Shown: piece by piece, positions 31,485 to 41,817 of the stretch
Layout of the letters: the number at the start of each line of letters is the position of its first letter
Position numbering within the stretch: position 1 is the first letter of the stretch
Assembly: GCA_001970955.1 (NCBI GenBank)
Contig: MPUH01000408.1
Coordinates: 1 to 56,360 of the forward strand
DNA: 56,360 nt
Source: Stentor coeruleus
Taxonomy: Eukaryota; Ciliophora; Heterotrichea; Heterotrichida; Stentoridae
Direction of reading: 5' to 3'
Notes under the pieces: generated by a model
What the model saw: only the letters and a program-made list of their open reading frames with translations
The model's database searches: none
Told to the model about the DNA's origin: nothing
Made by a program: the position numbers and the translations under genes

Positions 31485-32204
31485 ATGTCTGGTGAGAAAC
31501 TAGAACTTGCAGTCCATACTCTGTGTCCCTACTCACAACGAGCTTTATACGTTGCAGCTTTCAAAGGTCTACAATTCGATTTAATTGAAGTCGATCTGGC
31601 AAATCCTAGTGAATGGTTTTTAGATCTCAATCCCCTATGTGAAGCCCCAGCATTGAAAGTTACAAGGAATGGACAAGTATTCAAACTAACAGAGTCTTTA
31701 AATGTAAGTGAGTATCTAAATTCTTTCCCAGGAAGGTCATTATACCCAATATGGCATGGTAAAATCGACCCTCTTGAAAAAGGTATCGTCGACGTTTTTA
31801 TCAAAAACCAGCTAGGCACAGCTGGATCATATCTTTACAATTTTTTCTATTGCACTGAAGTAACAGCCGAACAAACCCAAGAATTCAAAAATTATCTTAA
31901 CACCCTAAACACCATGACTGAAAACGGGAATTATTTCCTCCACAAGACTTTAGGCCGTAATGAAATGACTATGGCTGATGCAATGATATACCCAATAATC
32001 GAACGTTATATGGCATATAAAGATTTTTATCAAGGGCTCTTTGAACCATATACAGGTCTTCTATCATGGTATAACCGTATGAGCGCAGAACCATGGATCC
32101 AAACATATAAAGCTCCAATAAACCGTTTACAGAAAATTTATCATATAAGAAGAGAACCTGGAGATTATCGTCCTTTAACACTTCCTTCATCACTTTATGA
32201 TTAA
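31485..32204 (+). CDS. Glutathione S-transferase, omega-like
   Basis: The 239-residue protein has a thioredoxin-fold N-terminal domain beginning LELAVHTLCPYSQRALYVA; CPYSQR places a cysteine nucleophile where omega-class GSTs have one. LNPLCEAPALKV gives the cis-proline (residues about 52-63) and KLTESLNVSEYL the Glu/Ser pair that binds the glutamyl part of glutathione. The C-terminal all-helical domain runs from about 95 to 215, with TMADAMIYPIIER. Omega-type enzymes act as glutathione-dependent thioltransferases or dehydroascorbate reductases. The start has ATATATAATG. The stop is 40 bp from that of the converging gene. Confidence 0.88.
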   Translation: MSGEKLELAVHTLCPYSQRALYVAAFKGLQFDLIEVDLANPSEWFLDLNPLCEAPALKVTRNGQVFKLTESLNVSEYLNSFPGRSLYPIWHGKIDPLEKGIVDVFIKNQLGTAGSYLYNFFYCTEVTAEQTQEFKNYLNTLNTMTENGNYFLHKTLGRNEMTMADAMIYPIIERYMAYKDFYQGLFEPYTGLLSWYNRMSAEPWIQTYKAPINRLQKIYHIRREPGDYRPLTLPSSLYD

Positions 32205-32244
32205 TATTAGGTTTGTTATTAAAAATAGTTTTATTTTTAAAATC

Positions 32245-33102
32245 TTAATTAAGTTCATGAGAATCCCCTAAAGAAAGACGATATGGCGAATTTGAATATG
32301 ATCCTCGTTGTCGTGTTGGAGTTCTAGTTTCAGATTTTGTCCTTGTAGTAACTTTTGGGCTTATATCGATATTTCTGTTTATTTGTGGGGTAAATGTACA
32401 TTGGGTCATTTCTTGGATTTCTTGATTTTTTTTTGCATGATATGAGAGAAGACGCTTTTCTTCTTGGCTTCTAAGAGCTTTTGTGTAGATGTCGACTTGA
32501 TTTTTTTTGGCGATTTTTAAAGACTTGCGATCGAGAGATGGGGAAAAAGTGCAGAATTCATCTAGACGGTCGAGGCTTGGGATGTAATGCGAGACTTTAC
32601 GTTCTTCAGCTTTTATTAAAGGCTGGATGTAGTTTCTTTCAAGAAATTTCGATAACGATAAAGGTGTTTTAGGCTGCTCTTCGGTTATAGGTTCTGGAAT
32701 TGTCAGGGAGGATTTTTTAGCCCGTCGGATATCTTTGCCTTCTTTTTTGGCTTCTTTGACTATTTTTTCGGAGAGGAGGTTGAGTTTTGGCTTGAAAGGA
32801 TGCCCTTCTTCGAAAATTGCTTTGACTTTTTTTTCTTTGTTTTGAGCGATTTCTTTTGCCCTGTAGTAGAGACTTGTAAAGGTTTTTGCTTTGGAGGACT
32901 TTTTGGAATTAGAGTTTTTTGGACGAGCTGTTAATATTTCAGCCAGCTCTAGAGCTGGCTCTTTAGGTTTCTCGGGAGTATAAGCAAATGTGTCTAAGGG
33001 TTTTTGTTTTGAGTGAGGGATTGGGGATATGTTACCAGTGTGAAGTGGACTTTTACTTATAGGTTTTGTGATGCTTATAGGAAGTTTAGTTTTTCCACCC
33101 AT
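32245..33102 (-). CDS. Basic low-complexity protein beginning MGGKTK (285 aa)
   Basis: No family is recognised. The protein is rich in Lys, Ser and Pro, with helical charged stretches such as YYRAKEIAQNKEKKVKAI. Short motifs HPFKPKLN and CTFTPQINRN are of the F-x-P-x-(I/L)-N type common in ciliate and flagellate cytoskeleton proteins. The C-terminal 30 residues are Arg/Thr/Ser-rich. The N-terminus MGG could be myristoylated, but residue 6 is Lys, not the preferred Ser. AATTTAATAATG precedes the start. Confidence 0.7.
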   Translation of the reverse strand: MGGKTKLPISITKPISKSPLHTGNISPIPHSKQKPLDTFAYTPEKPKEPALELAEILTARPKNSNSKKSSKAKTFTSLYYRAKEIAQNKEKKVKAIFEEGHPFKPKLNLLSEKIVKEAKKEGKDIRRAKKSSLTIPEPITEEQPKTPLSLSKFLERNYIQPLIKAEERKVSHYIPSLDRLDEFCTFSPSLDRKSLKIAKKNQVDIYTKALRSQEEKRLLSYHAKKNQEIQEMTQCTFTPQINRNIDISPKVTTRTKSETRTPTRQRGSYSNSPYRLSLGDSHELN

Positions 33103-33845
33103 TATTAAATTTGGTGTATAAAAGAATATAGGAAGGGAGTAGGATTTAAGTTAGTTAGGAGGAAGATGGATATGATTAGAAGGTTGGCTAAATTTATTAG
33201 TTTAGTGATGATGAATTTTTGGTTTTTTAGTTTATTAAGGGTGTTGATATATTTTTTGATGATGAGATGGTTAATATTTTGTGTATTTTTTTGGTAAATA
33301 TAAATAAATATATAAACCTTCATCACATATATTATGAGATCTACTAAATATATAATTATTATAAATTCTATAATTTATAAAAAACAATCTTTATACTACT
33401 AAACCTCTTCAATTTCTACATATGCTTTATAAACATTTTAAAATAATCTCCAGCTAGAATCCTAAACTTTTTTTTCACAAACAAGCCAATTACCAAAGCA
33501 TCTCTATCTCATAATATTTCTTAAACCTTCTTATAAAAAAGTTCTCCCATTATCAATAATATCTAAATCTCATAAAAAACCTGAAACAATTTAATATCAA
33601 CCTAACTAATATCTTTTTCCATATTTAATATAATATCTTATAACTTCATCACTATGCCCTCTCTCAAATCTTAAAAGCCAAACCATCAAATTTCTAAAAA
33701 ATCATCACCTCCAAAAAAGCCAAAATCATCTGCACAACCCAAACTTATAAAAACTTCAATTATGCCAGCTTTAAAAAATCCCAATCATAATTTCATTAGA
33801 TATTCAAAAGTAAATCAAGTAAATATGGTTTATATAAAATTTATT
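33103..33845. other. Divergent intergenic region
   Basis: G-rich on the plus strand to about 33300 and C-rich afterwards, matching a minus-strand gene on the left and a plus-strand gene on the right. The frame at 33762 that extends the MORN gene upstream is probably leader. Confidence 0.5.
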
Positions 33846-35039
33846 ATGGGTAATCATTGTTCTTGTGTTTACAATAGCACAGCAGATGGTAAACTTCAAG
33901 AAATAGAAGAAATTAAAAGAGAAAGGATAAGAATATCTTATGATCCTGTAGATTTTGAAAATATGTCTATTTGCAGCTACTCTATGCCAACTAATAGTAC
34001 TTTATCAAGTGAATTAATATTAAAAGTAGTAGCTCGGCAGTTTCTTGCGATGAAGTATTTGAAAATCATCAGAATTTTTTATAGCTTTAAATTACCTTGT
34101 ACTGTTATTTATGAGCCCCCGCCTACAGCTGAAGAAATTGTGATTATAGAAAGGAGGATTCCGATGATGAAAAATTCTTGTAAGAAGAAAAAAGATTTTA
34201 CAATGATGCCGACAGTAAAAATGCAGGATGGATCTTTTTATGAGGGACAGTGGGATTTAGTTAGTGAGCAGCCAGAAGGATTTGGCACAATGGTGCATAG
34301 TGATCAGTCTAAATATATAGGATTTTTTAAGCACGGGCGTAAATACGGTAAAGGCCGTTTACTAAAAATTGATGGGGAATTATATGAAGGAGATTTCAAA
34401 AATGACCTCTTCAATGGCCAAGGTATTCTCATCAAGCCTTGCAACTTATACCCTGACACTCTTCTCCAAGATCAGAACTTTTTCTTATCAAACCATGAAA
34501 AAACCCTTTTTCTAAATTACTCAGAAGCTATAAAACCTATAATATACTATCGTCATAAATCTAAACATAAATCAAAAGAAAATAAACATAAAGATCAAAG
34601 TGAAGGGGCAATAGAATGGCAAGGTTCTATTATACACTCAGGGAATTACTATAAAGGTACAAAAAATGGTAATGGGAAAACATATTTTAATGATGGAAGC
34701 TATTATGATGGAGAGTTTTCAATAAATATGATGGAAGGACAAGGAAATTTTGTATGGGCTGATGGGAAAAGATATATTGGTTTTTGGAAAGCTGGGAAAT
34801 TACATGGAGAAGGAGTTTATTCATGGCCTGATGGAAGAGAATATAGAGGATGTTATGCTAATGGGTATAGGGATGGATATGGAATATTTAAATGGCCTGA
34901 TGGAAAAGAGTATGTTGGTGAGTGGAATAAAGGGTATATGCATGGGCTTGGGACATTTACAGCAGTGGATAAAAAAAATAATAAGACTTGTGTTAAAGCA
35001 ATATGGGAAAAAGGTAAAAAAGTTAAACTGATTGGTTAG
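33846..35039 (+). CDS. MORN-repeat protein with acylation-type N-terminus (397 aa)
   Basis: I start at the ATG at 33846, giving MGNHCSCVYNS, which matches the acylation-type MGSACSC start of the other MORN protein; an in-frame ATG at 33762 would bury this motif. Residues about 55-85 are an IQ-like helix (VVARQFLAMKYLKIIRIFY). MORN repeats occur in two blocks, about 120-190 and about 255-385, separated by a loop with KHKSKENKHK. Repeats such as GKRYIGFWKAGKLHGEG and GREYRGCYANGYRDGYG are near consensus. It probably anchors to membrane and binds lipids or cytoskeleton; a catalytic domain is absent. Confidence 0.88.
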   Translation: MGNHCSCVYNSTADGKLQEIEEIKRERIRISYDPVDFENMSICSYSMPTNSTLSSELILKVVARQFLAMKYLKIIRIFYSFKLPCTVIYEPPPTAEEIVIIERRIPMMKNSCKKKKDFTMMPTVKMQDGSFYEGQWDLVSEQPEGFGTMVHSDQSKYIGFFKHGRKYGKGRLLKIDGELYEGDFKNDLFNGQGILIKPCNLYPDTLLQDQNFFLSNHEKTLFLNYSEAIKPIIYYRHKSKHKSKENKHKDQSEGAIEWQGSIIHSGNYYKGTKNGNGKTYFNDGSYYDGEFSINMMEGQGNFVWADGKRYIGFWKAGKLHGEGVYSWPDGREYRGCYANGYRDGYGIFKWPDGKEYVGEWNKGYMHGLGTFTAVDKKNNKTCVKAIWEKGKKVKLIG

Positions 35040-35189
35040 AAAATAAATAGATAATTATGGAATATTATGTTTAGAAACGATTTTTAGGTTAAAAAAATAT
35101 AAATTAAAGAAAAGAGAGTTTTTTGATATGAGTAATATAGATATTAAAAGGGAAAAATATTTATAACACAAGACATAACACGTTAACCT

Positions 35190-38100
35190 TTATTTAAATA
35201 TACTTTTACTTATTTTCACAACCCTACTTGATTCTTGATCTTTAGAAATCGATCTTTCGCTTACTCCACTCATTTCTGTATTATCAAAATTTATCCTCCG
35301 CCTTAAACGTTTTGAATCCATATCCCCTGTCATAAGCTCAGTCTTCAACGAATTTAAATTTTTTTCTAAAGTACCCAAAGCTATTAAGATCTTAGAAGCT
35401 TTATCCGGACTAATATATATGCCAATTTCTTTTGACTCAACAAAAAACTCTTTTAATTCATCGAGTTTCTCAACAAATTTCTCTTTAGGCGCTTTATCTC
35501 TACTCTGTTTATCCCAAATATCAGTTTCAATAATATGTTTTTTTAATTCACTAAACCACAATCGTATCAAACATTCGCAACGTATAGAAAAAAAACATAA
35601 CAAACTAGGTTCATTAAAAGATGATTTCCAATGACTATAATAAATTGTCCATATTTCAGCAAAACCTTCAGGAATTGGAAGAGATACAAGTAATGATATA
35701 AGCCAAGTCGATTCACAGTTTTTAATCAAATTCAAAGACTCAACTTTTTTTATAACTAATTCTGTGTTAAAAGCATAAGGATATTTTTTACCTAAATCAC
35801 TTAATCTTTCACATAAAACTCCAGGCCAACTTAATTCAGCACATTCATTTATTATTGGGATAAAAGTTGATTTCATACTATTTATAACCTCCCTTTTATC
35901 CATTTGTGTATAATTGTATATATAATCCAATATCTCAAATTGGGATATATACAAGTTATATTTTTTACAATAATTCTCAAACATATCATTAACCTGTATG
36001 AGTTCTATATCTAAAGAAGAGATTTTGCTTTGATTAACCCCCATAGATCTTAAGACTTGTTTTATATTATTTTGGATTCTTGCGAGGTTTTTTTTAGCTT
36101 TAAGGTTTTCACGTTCTTGATCGAAAATTTTTTTTTCTTCGCTTGTCCCAGTAAAAGTTTCAATGTGTTTTTCTAAACAAAAACTACAGGTTTCTAAGTA
36201 TTTTATTCGATCTTCTATTAGGATATCAGAATTTTTTGCAGAAGCTAATTTGTCGAATTCTTTGTAACTGTTGATGTAATCATTCATTTTTAAACAGTAT
36301 TTGGCTAAGAGTTCTGAGTCTCCAAGGCTGTTGTTTTTAAGACTTTCTTCTATGAATGTTTTTATAAAAGGTGAGTCGATTTGGAGTATTTCTGTTGTTA
36401 GGTTGCATTCAAGAAGCCATTGAAATAATATTCGGTGGATGTTTTTGTCTTGGTGTCTACAGAATTCATTTACAATTTCGTCTTTTATTTCATAAAGCAT
36501 TTCATTTGGGATTTTTTCGAACCAGATACAACTTGGAACACCTTGGATGCTATCTTTGAGGTCGCTTAAGATCCTTGTTAAAAGTTCATAGCATTCATTT
36601 ATTTCTTCTTTACCGTCTTGACCTTTGATTTCATTGATATCGATAGATTTTTGTATGCAGATACAGATTATCCATCTGTAGCATCGAAGTTGTTTTAGGT
36701 CGTATAGAACTTTTCCTAGCCCTACAGATGCAGCATTGTGTATTAGGTGTTTTAATGCTTCTTCTATCAACTCATCCCTATTACTAGTCGTATCCGTAGA
36801 CAACGCTTTATAAAGACATTCTCTAGCAATATAAATTTCTGAGTCCACCGAATTGAAAAAACTTGAACACTTACCAGTCAAATCCTTCAAAGTTTCCATC
36901 AAATTCGGACGTTTTTGCCTAGCCGATCTTGGGTTCCTTAAAGTTAAAATATAAGCTTCAATAAGTGCTTTAGCCAAATTATGTCCTTGAGGTGTTGATA
37001 CAAATTTCCTATAACTAATATTCATAAGTAATTCCTTATCTTCATCTATCAACTCATTTACAACTCTTCTAAAACTAAAATCCTGAGAAATCAAACTAAG
37101 TAATTCTAAAGCATCTTCATTTCTCTTAGTAAATTCTACAAGGTTATAAACAGAACTACCATTTTTCTTAGTACTTTCTGTATATTCACGACAAACAAAA
37201 AATCTAAATTTTTCCAATCTTGTTTTAACTTCAAGTAACTGTGCGGGTTGAAACTGTTCAATTTGATTCTGTAAATCTCCTTCTGAAAAACTAAGATTTT
37301 CTTCCCATACAGGTCTTAATATTCTTGATAAATAAACATACAAAGCTTTATGATCAGCTAAGCACATCATTGGGTCATCAAGTTTTAATGAATGTAAACT
37401 ATTGTCGATGTTTTTATAATTTCCAAGTTCTTTGAAATAATGTTTAGCTTTTTGATATTCACTTTCAGGTACTGGGCTTATAATTGTTTCTTGTCCATTG
37501 ATAATAACAACAGGGCCAATGAGCATAGTTAAAAGTAATATACAAGTATGTAAAATGCCGAAACTCTGACTGAATTCAGCGATTTTCCCTTTGTCATCAG
37601 ATGTGACTAAAATCTGATATAAAAGGTCAATAGGTCGGATTTCAGTAAATTCAAGTAACTGCCTTGATGTGAGGATTAAAAGGTCGCTTGGTGGTCTATA
37701 AAGAACATTACTAAGGTTTGGTAAGCATTCATAACTTAAACACCCACTAGAACAGTCTAAATTCCTAGTTGGGTTTTTATATCTAAATTCGCTTCTTGGG
37801 GTATAATTGCATAATTGAGAAATAGCACTATTAAGTTTTTGATAAGCTTTAACTTCTTGAATATGTTGAATACCAGTATCTGCAAGTTCTGCAAAACAAG
37901 TAACAGTTTCTTCATACTCGTTACTAGCTCTGTTTAATTCAGTTTGTAAAAGAGCGATTCTAGACATAGATCTTGATATACATAAAAACCTTGAAGATCG
38001 ATCGCTTTGTTCTAGTAATACAAAATTACCAGTTTCTGTCATAAAACATTTTTCAAAACTTGTTGGTTTATCTGATGTATTCCCAAGAACACATGGGCTT

Positions 38101-39323
38101 AAATCTAACCCTTCTGAAAACTTTACTGCAGCTGGGGGGAATTTTATATATAAAGTAAAGTCTTCAATTGGTTTAAAATCTTGCATTTGGTCTTGGGAAT
38201 AACTATATATCATCAGTTCGATAATAACAAAAAATACACGAATACCATTTTTTGTAACAGCTAAAAGATGATAATCAGTTGTTAAAGTTTTAGATAAAGC
38301 TTCTATATGTACTATTTCTAAACGATCTGGATGTAAGCTATACATACGTTGGTTAAGTTCTTTAAGCCTTTTGAGCATTTGTGATGATGTTATTTTACAG
38401 ATCCTTTTGCTTGTTTTTTCATTAATGCCTAGGTCATAAGCTTCAATTCTATATTTGCCTAATGAGGATTTTATTAACGCATAAAGGATATTGCGAGAAT
38501 TGTCAACTGTTAATTGAGTAACAGTTTGAGAACTGAGATTTTTCATGAACTTAGGAACGAATATCGAAAAAAATCCTCCAGAGATTTCACAACGTTTATA
38601 TCTTTTTGTCGATGTGAACCAAGATGAGTTTGAATATTTCAATTCACTTATACTCCCATCTGCCCCACCCATGATCACCCTTCCATCTTTTAACACAGTC
38701 ACAGATTGGATAGGAATTTCATCAGTAATTGCTTTGACATCAGCTTCAATAAGTCTAAATTCTGGATCGAGACTGACTCCAACAAAATTGATTTGGTTTT
38801 TTGTGACAATTAATAACATAAACCTAACTCTGTTTGTAAACAAGTCACTGTTTTTTGGTACTAAGCTTACATTAACTACCATATCTTCCGCCACTGGGTA
38901 TTGGGTATAAGCATTGCTATTAGAGTAATCCCAGAAATAGATTATATTATCATATGAATACCAAACTCTATAAATTTCTGGTAGGATTCCACTAAGAACT
39001 GAATGATCACCTGAGTTCTGGTAGATGCTTAGAAGGTTTTCTGGGATTTCATAGGCTCTTTTTTTGTAAAAGTCTTGGAAACCTTGCTGGTATCGTTCTT
39101 CAGCTTGGCCACGTTCATAGAAATTCTTAAGATCAAGATGCTGTTCTTCAAGAGCCATGTATGTTTCAAGAGTTTGTGATCCTGATATTCCGCTTTTTAA
39201 ACGGGTGAGTTCTTCTGTGAGGATTTTTTTGGTAGAAGGTGGAGGTATGGACATTTTTGATGTTGGGGGGATGGAAATTTTGTTAGGTGGAATAGAGGGT
39301 TTTTTGTTGGGATCTATATTCAT
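35190..39323 (-). CDS. Nucleoporin of the Nup155/Nup170 family
   Basis: This 1377-residue protein matches Nup155 in length (human 1391) and layout. A Pro/Ser-rich N-terminus (1-45) precedes a beta-propeller with VWYSYDNIIYFWDYSN, RFMLLIVTKNQINFVG and PPSDLLILTSRQLLEF, all typical of the family. The second half is an alpha-solenoid from about 560 to 1300. Nup155 is an inner-ring scaffold subunit of the nuclear pore complex that links to the membrane and to Nup93 and Nup35. No FG repeats are expected or seen. TTTATAAAAAATG precedes the start. In ciliates the two nuclei can have different pore subunits; this one cannot be assigned to either. Confidence 0.88.
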   Translation of the reverse strand: MNIDPNKKPSIPPNKISIPPTSKMSIPPPSTKKILTEELTRLKSGISGSQTLETYMALEEQHLDLKNFYERGQAEERYQQGFQDFYKKRAYEIPENLLSIYQNSGDHSVLSGILPEIYRVWYSYDNIIYFWDYSNSNAYTQYPVAEDMVVNVSLVPKNSDLFTNRVRFMLLIVTKNQINFVGVSLDPEFRLIEADVKAITDEIPIQSVTVLKDGRVIMGGADGSISELKYSNSSWFTSTKRYKRCEISGGFFSIFVPKFMKNLSSQTVTQLTVDNSRNILYALIKSSLGKYRIEAYDLGINEKTSKRICKITSSQMLKRLKELNQRMYSLHPDRLEIVHIEALSKTLTTDYHLLAVTKNGIRVFFVIIELMIYSYSQDQMQDFKPIEDFTLYIKFPPAAVKFSEGLDLSPCVLGNTSDKPTSFEKCFMTETGNFVLLEQSDRSSRFLCISRSMSRIALLQTELNRASNEYEETVTCFAELADTGIQHIQEVKAYQKLNSAISQLCNYTPRSEFRYKNPTRNLDCSSGCLSYECLPNLSNVLYRPPSDLLILTSRQLLEFTEIRPIDLLYQILVTSDDKGKIAEFSQSFGILHTCILLLTMLIGPVVIINGQETIISPVPESEYQKAKHYFKELGNYKNIDNSLHSLKLDDPMMCLADHKALYVYLSRILRPVWEENLSFSEGDLQNQIEQFQPAQLLEVKTRLEKFRFFVCREYTESTKKNGSSVYNLVEFTKRNEDALELLSLISQDFSFRRVVNELIDEDKELLMNISYRKFVSTPQGHNLAKALIEAYILTLRNPRSARQKRPNLMETLKDLTGKCSSFFNSVDSEIYIARECLYKALSTDTTSNRDELIEEALKHLIHNAASVGLGKVLYDLKQLRCYRWIICICIQKSIDINEIKGQDGKEEINECYELLTRILSDLKDSIQGVPSCIWFEKIPNEMLYEIKDEIVNEFCRHQDKNIHRILFQWLLECNLTTEILQIDSPFIKTFIEESLKNNSLGDSELLAKYCLKMNDYINSYKEFDKLASAKNSDILIEDRIKYLETCSFCLEKHIETFTGTSEEKKIFDQERENLKAKKNLARIQNNIKQVLRSMGVNQSKISSLDIELIQVNDMFENYCKKYNLYISQFEILDYIYNYTQMDKREVINSMKSTFIPIINECAELSWPGVLCERLSDLGKKYPYAFNTELVIKKVESLNLIKNCESTWLISLLVSLPIPEGFAEIWTIYYSHWKSSFNEPSLLCFFSIRCECLIRLWFSELKKHIIETDIWDKQSRDKAPKEKFVEKLDELKEFFVESKEIGIYISPDKASKILIALGTLEKNLNSLKTELMTGDMDSKRLRRRINFDNTEMSGVSERSISKDQESSRVVKISKSIFK

Positions 39324-39894
39324 TTTTTATAAATTTGCCAAATTCTTAGAAATTTGAATTTTAGAGGGAGATGGAATATATAGTGTGGATTTAGAGTGGT
39401 GTGGGGGAAATGCTGTGCTAAGATTTTGAGGGTAAGGGGTATGGTAGAATAGACTGTTTTGGTAAGATTTAAGAGTTTTTGATGATTTGTATATAGTGAT
39501 TTTTTCAATAACAATAATATAAAATCAATAAAATTACCCTAACACAAAATTATTTTCCCATTCAACACATCAAGTCTATAAAACTCTTATTCATCACATA
39601 AGGTCAAACTACACCATAAAAACCAAATCCACCCCAAAACCAAAAATTCTAATAAAAAATCTATAAAACACAAAAACTCTCCATCTATCATTCCTAACCT
39701 TCTACCAACCATTATCTAACTTCTAACACCCTAACACCCACATCCCAATCCTTATATCCAAAAACCCAATAAATCCTCACAAAATCTTATATCCATAAGC
39801 CTTATAATTTCATTTCTAACCTCCAAAAATTCCTGATCCAATCTAATTGTCCACATCTTAACCCTCCATAATCTTACAAAATTATGCTTACAAA
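39324..39894. other. Intergenic region with a skew switch
   Basis: G-rich on the plus strand to about 39520 (upstream of Nup155), then strongly C-rich to 39894 (downstream of the next minus-strand gene). No gene is seen. Confidence 0.6.
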
Positions 39895-40422
39895 TTAATC
39901 ATCAGCTTCACTTATCTCATGCAAGCCATTATTTCGATTTTTGCATTTGTTTTTAAGCAGACCAACCTCAGGTGCAGCATATACCGAAAGGTCAATATCA
40001 AGTTTATTAACATTAGTCAAGCTTTTTGAACTATCAGGAGTGCTAGCTTTTGAATACTCTTTCATCGAATACGACTTATAGCTTTTGCTTGAGTAATCAG
40101 AAAATAATAAGCTTTCTGTATCTAAAGTTTCAACAGTTGCTTTTATCATAGCGAACTCATCAATTCCAAGCTCTTCTAAGGTTTGTGTTTCCACAAGTTC
40201 GATAGTTTTATAATAAACTTTCATGAGCTTACCTGTTTTTTCTTTTACATATTCTTTTAATTGCTCGATTGTCATCTTTGGGTTTAGCTTTACATAGACT
40301 ACTTCTTTATCGGTATAGACAGTCAAGTGACCTTTTCTTCTAACTGGAGCTCCGTAGCTTCCGGGTAGAGGCTGGATTGGAAGATTTTTTATTACTATTG
40401 TGCTGCTTGGCTTTCCTCCCAT
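39895..40422 (-). CDS. Ubiquitin-like-fold protein with MGGKPSS N-terminus (175 aa)
   Basis: Residues about 33-92 read like a ubiquitin-like fold: beta strands HLTVYTDKEVVYVKL, a helix TIEQLKEYVKEKTG, and the end LEELGIDEFAMIKA. No C-terminal Gly-Gly follows, so it is a built-in Ubl domain and not a conjugated modifier. Met-Gly with Ser6 fits N-myristoylation. The C-terminal third is Ser/Tyr-rich (SYSMKEYSKASTPDSSKS) and likely disordered, perhaps phosphorylated. The partner and role are unknown. Confidence 0.68.
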   Translation of the reverse strand: MGGKPSSTIVIKNLPIQPLPGSYGAPVRRKGHLTVYTDKEVVYVKLNPKMTIEQLKEYVKEKTGKLMKVYYKTIELVETQTLEELGIDEFAMIKATVETLDTESLLFSDYSSKSYKSYSMKEYSKASTPDSSKSLTNVNKLDIDLSVYAAPEVGLLKNKCKNRNNGLHEISEADD

Positions 40423-41312
40423 ATGTAATATATATAATTTATTTGTCTAATATGAAATGAATAAGGGAAGCTGACTTGGTTTTGAAGGATTATATTGAAG
40501 AAGGTGTAAGGATTGGCATAAAAGGATAAGGATTATACAGATATTTGGGTTTTGGTTGAAGTGGTAAATTGGGATTGGATAAGGAATATTTGTTGAGATA
40601 TGAAGTGGAGGGCTTTTTAGGATAAAGTTTTGGTATAAAGGAGATTTGGATCGGGCTGATATGAAAAGGAAGATATAGGTTGATTAATGATAATATTGAA
40701 AATGGGATTATATTATATGCTATAGTTTATAAAGGTTTGGAGGTTTTAATACAATAAAGTGTCTATATGATAGAAATAAATTTATGTAAAAATGATATAT
40801 TTGATTTTTTATATGATAAAACTAGTAAGAAATACTATGATAAGGAAAGAGTCAAAAGGGATTTATTTAGAAATCAACTTTTTATAAGAATAAAAGTTGA
40901 GGACTTTTTATTATTAAACAGCAAACAATTATATATAGGGAATTGAAAATAAATTACTACACTAAGTATTAGGATTTTAGGTTTTAGAATATGTAAAAAT
41001 TATTTATGGTGATTTATGATATAATATAATTTTTTTAATTGTTATGTAGATAAATTTTAATATACCTTAAGTTTCTTATACCCTTATCTCATACTTATCC
41101 CTACAATAAAAAAAAATCGTTAATTTAATCCTATCATATTTCCCATATCTTAATTTTCTCTAAATCCTATCACATATCTACTAAAATTTATTCCAAATAA
41201 TAAAACTTCAAAAGCAAAAAAACTCCCCTCCAATCCTACAAAACCTAATCCAACTTCAAATCCCTACTTTTCATTCTATTTCAATCTATTGGATTTTAAA
41301 ACTTTATAATAA
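40423..41312. other. Divergent intergenic region
   Basis: Strongly G-rich plus strand to about 40720, AT-rich middle, then C-rich from about 41080 to 41290. This is the clearest example of sense-strand C enrichment upstream of both divergent genes. Confidence 0.6.
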
Positions 41313-41762
41313 ATGGCAGACCATTTGACAAGCGAGCAAATTGCTGAGATTAAAGAGACTTTCTCACTTTTTGACAAAGGAGGTGTTGGGACAATAAGCT
41401 TAGATGAAATGGCAATAATAGTCAGAGCTCTTGGGCAAACTCCAACCCAATCTGAGCTGGAAGTGATGAAAAATGAAGCTGATCCTGATGGTACTGGGCG
41501 GGTAGACTATCCAGAATTCCTTTCAGTCTTTGCTAAGTATCAAAAAGAACCGGTTTCCGAGCAAGAAATCATGAATTCATTTGAAGAGCTTGATGAATTA
41601 AAAAAAGGTATTATTACAATCAAAAGGCTTAGATATCTAATGAGTAACTGTGGTGAAACATTGACTGAAGAAGAAATCCAAAAAATGATTCATTATGCCA
41701 ATCCTGACCATGAAGGAAATATTAATTACAGGGATTTTGTTAAGCTTATGATGTCTAAGTAA
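41313..41762 (+). CDS. Calmodulin-like protein with one canonical EF-hand (149 aa)
   Basis: The length and opening MADHLTSEQIAEIKE equal calmodulin. Four EF-hand loops are placed as in calmodulin: residues 21-32, 57-68, 94-105 and 130-141. Only loop 2 (DPDGTGRVDYPE) is canonical. Loop 1 has Gly and Val at positions 3 and 5; loop 3 (DELKKGIITIKR) lacks acidic ligands and ends in Arg; loop 4 starts with Asn and ends in Asp. The protein probably binds one calcium ion and may be a constitutive or low-sensitivity adaptor. TTTATAATAAATG precedes the start. Its stop is 55 bp from that of the converging LRR gene. Confidence 0.9.
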   Translation: MADHLTSEQIAEIKETFSLFDKGGVGTISLDEMAIIVRALGQTPTQSELEVMKNEADPDGTGRVDYPEFLSVFAKYQKEPVSEQEIMNSFEELDELKKGIITIKRLRYLMSNCGETLTEEEIQKMIHYANPDHEGNINYRDFVKLMMSK

Positions 41763-41817
41763 AAATAATCCTTCAAAGGTAAAAATTATTATGAGTTTTT
41801 TGAATTCGCTAGGAAAA

